Part shown: positions 61,908 through 64,000 of the stretch, piece by piece
Numbering within the stretch: the stretch's first letter is position 1
Layout: each line of letters starts with the position of its first letter
NCBI GenBank assembly: GCA_019614645.1
Contig: JABWDB010000004.1
Span: 19,654,001 to 19,718,000 of the forward strand
DNA from: Stratiolaelaps scimitus
Taxonomy: Eukaryota > Arthropoda > Arachnida > Mesostigmata > Laelapidae
DNA: 64,000 bases
Direction: 5' to 3'
Translations under genes and position numbers: made by a program
The notes under the pieces: generated by a model
What the model saw: only the letters and a program-made list of their open reading frames with translations
Told to the model about the DNA's origin: nothing
Databases searched by the model: none

Positions 61908-64000
61908 CTGCACAGATGAAGTACAGCAAAAAGCAATGAAATTAGATTCGACGAATGTCGAAGATGTCACGAGATACATTAAGCCATCGATTGAAGATTT
62001 TTCGGTAACGGTATCCAAATAATTACTAACGTGAGAATTAAATATATTTATTATTACATCGAAAGACACAGGGGACGTGCTTTATGCTGAACCTTCTGCC
62101 TTTTTATTTTATAGTGTATTTTACGACGTCAGCTACAATTATTTCAGCAACAACTCGGGCGGAAACGACCAGCGACTTGGTCACGTCAACGTCACTATTC
62201 TTGTTCGGTTCCCTCTAGTTCGGAAGCATTACTTCAAGCAACAATCGTCTGCGTCTGGGTCGATACACAAAGTCAAGGTGAGCCCTCATGATCAGCTCAT
62301 TTACTGCGATAGCAGATACATGGTACAGGAGGCAGAACATTGGAGGTAATTATAGAGGCGGAGCATTTCGTCACGCTACCATTGTCAGGAAGATTCGAGT
62401 CAGAGAGATTGAATACACATCGATATTATCGAAGCTACAGCAGAACATCTGCAAAATAACCTGCACTTTCAGCTTTCGTCAACCCACGAGACGTCGAAGG
62501 ATTTTCAGGATTAAAACTCAGGGTGGTCATTTTCGTATCGATCAGTTCGGTGGCGGCGAGAAACGCTGAACGCGGGAGTGGAAGGTGGGTTGAGGGTATT
62601 TTGATTTTCGATTTTGTTTCGTCTTTTTTTTTGGGGTTTTCGTTTGGCATACATCTATTATATATAAGCTGTCGTAATTGGTCGAAGGTCGACAACAAGC
62701 GACGAAGGTTGCAAGTAACCGTGCACTGTAATCCAAGGCCAATTTGCAAGAGCCTACTGCATAGGAGGGAGAGGGATGCTCGAAGGGTTTCCATACCATA
62801 GCCAACGCCATGAGGTACACGAGGGCTGGTCAGTGATTATCGATGTAATCGTTTCACTGTTGCATCAAGCCACCAAGGTAACATAATTCATTCCATGGTA
62901 TATTATCGTCGTTTGTAATGAACAGCTTTTGAGTCTAGGGCAAACAGCCTTCAAGTGCATGCTATCTTAATAACTCTAGTGTGCAGTTGAGATCGATATA
63001 TATATATATATATATATATATCGATCTCAGCGAGTCTCAGCGAGGGGTCAGCGTCGAGACGGTTAATCTAATTATCAGAAAAATCAGTAAATATATATGT
63101 ATATACAAACAGCCTGAATTTCTCATCCGACAGATTTTTTGGGACACCAAGTGGTTATAGTTTCAATAAGCGAAATAAAAAGTGCCTCATATATAGCCTA
63201 TATTACACAAACTTGAGTAAGACACTAGATCGACTCAAGGCAACTGCTTGTCCTTTCCCGTGAAATGTACTATCTCATATACACATGTTATAAGTACGTA
63301 AAGTATAAGGAAAATAGAGTTGTTCCCTTGCAGAACAAGATGATCGCTGACGAATATATAACTAGGTATTCCATATATGGTTGGTATATCATGCGTTCCG
63401 CTTTTTACAGTTCAACGTTCGTTCTGGCCACTGAGTAGCCTGCTACTTAATGTAGCCTGTTTTGCCACTATTTCCGCCTAAAAATCCGCTCGTCTAATGA
63501 GCTGATTTTAAGCCGGAATTTTAAGCTCACTTGGCTTCTGTTCACGCACGATCGTCCTCTTTTGAGAGTTGCGCAGGAAACTTTGAGTTGGCTTGCTTCA
63601 GATGCGTTTGCTAAAAACTTGTCGAGAGCGAGGCACACCTCGGCGTTGCTTCGTCGAGTTATTTCAAACACTCATTTGTCCAGGTTCTTATATAGGAGGA
63701 GAATTGCTTTCGATCCCGTGTTGATCTTTATTTGTCATATTTAATAACGTCTGTTTGCTGTGGTCGTGCCGCGTACCACCTACAGCGTACTACTCAAACT
63801 AACCAAGAGGAACACCCGGGGCCTAAGTGAGTTTGCGGGAAAGCTTTTCGATCAATGTTACAAAGGCTGCTAGCGACACATGCTGAAATCCACTGCAAAC
63901 CACCGATACAGAAGCCTAACACAAAGGCGTCACGCAGACTGGACTGTTGACACGAAGGGCTAACTTTTTTAGGCTGAGCAACAAAACAAACTCGCTTGCA
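61908..64000. other. upstream RTK intron or flank
   Basis: The exon preceding the N-lobe exon, expected to encode the juxtamembrane region and GxG of the loop, was not found here. Several short frames near 62435-62820 are unremarkable. Contains the palindromic TA element at 62988-63029. Confidence 0.45.
62988..63029. repeat. palindrome TGAGATCGA-(TA)n-TCGATCTCA
   Basis: Perfect 9-bp inverted arms flank a TA array of about 24 bp, so the entire 42 bp is self-complementary. Its TCG/CGA borders resemble the element at 41266-41344. Confidence 0.9.

Overview
The window is nuclear DNA from an animal, most likely an arthropod. The evidence is intron-containing genes with GT/AG splice sites, a metazoan Trk-like receptor tyrosine kinase (RTK), eukaryotic tRNA genes (one with an intron), three secreted Gly-Tyr-Trp repeat proteins of the cuticle type, and abundant (TA)n/(GA)n microsatellites. 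A mite or tick is my guess, but nothing in the sequence proves it. The window is gene-poor, with long introns and intergenic DNA.

Layout. 1-7.3 kb has no gene I can support, only microsatellites and a decayed LINE reverse transcriptase (5.6-6.1 kb, minus strand). 7.3-8.4 kb holds glycine-rich gene 1 (+). 11.5-15.84 kb holds a five-exon + strand gene whose first three coding exons encode a Crypton-type (DUF3504) tyrosine-recombinase domain that has lost its catalytic residues, followed by Pro/Gly-rich C-terminal exons I do not recognise. 17.8-20.5 kb carries tRNA-Val(TAC) and an intron-containing tRNA-Leu(CAA). From 22.0 kb to beyond 61.9 kb the minus strand carries the intracellular part of a Trk-like RTK: five kinase exons (61.9, 37.5, 28.4, 27.0 and 22.3 kb). 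Its 5' exons (transmembrane and extracellular parts) were not found and probably lie beyond the right edge.

The RTK introns act as a host for other genes. One intron carries three tRNA-His genes or relics and tRNA-Lys(CTT). Another carries two identical tRNA-Leu(CAG) genes and an intronless secreted-protein gene (35.8 kb, +). A 24 kb intron carries glycine-rich genes 2 and 3 (+). Several non-LTR retrotransposon relics are scattered through the window, and one lies inside intron 2 of the Crypton-derived gene.

The most interesting item is the Crypton-derived gene: a transposon integrase fold kept open through splicing while its catalytic arginine and the HxxR box are replaced, which suggests domestication as a DNA- or chromatin-binding protein. 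Its five exons join in a consistent frame (398 codons including stop), but this is a hand-built model with no transcript support.
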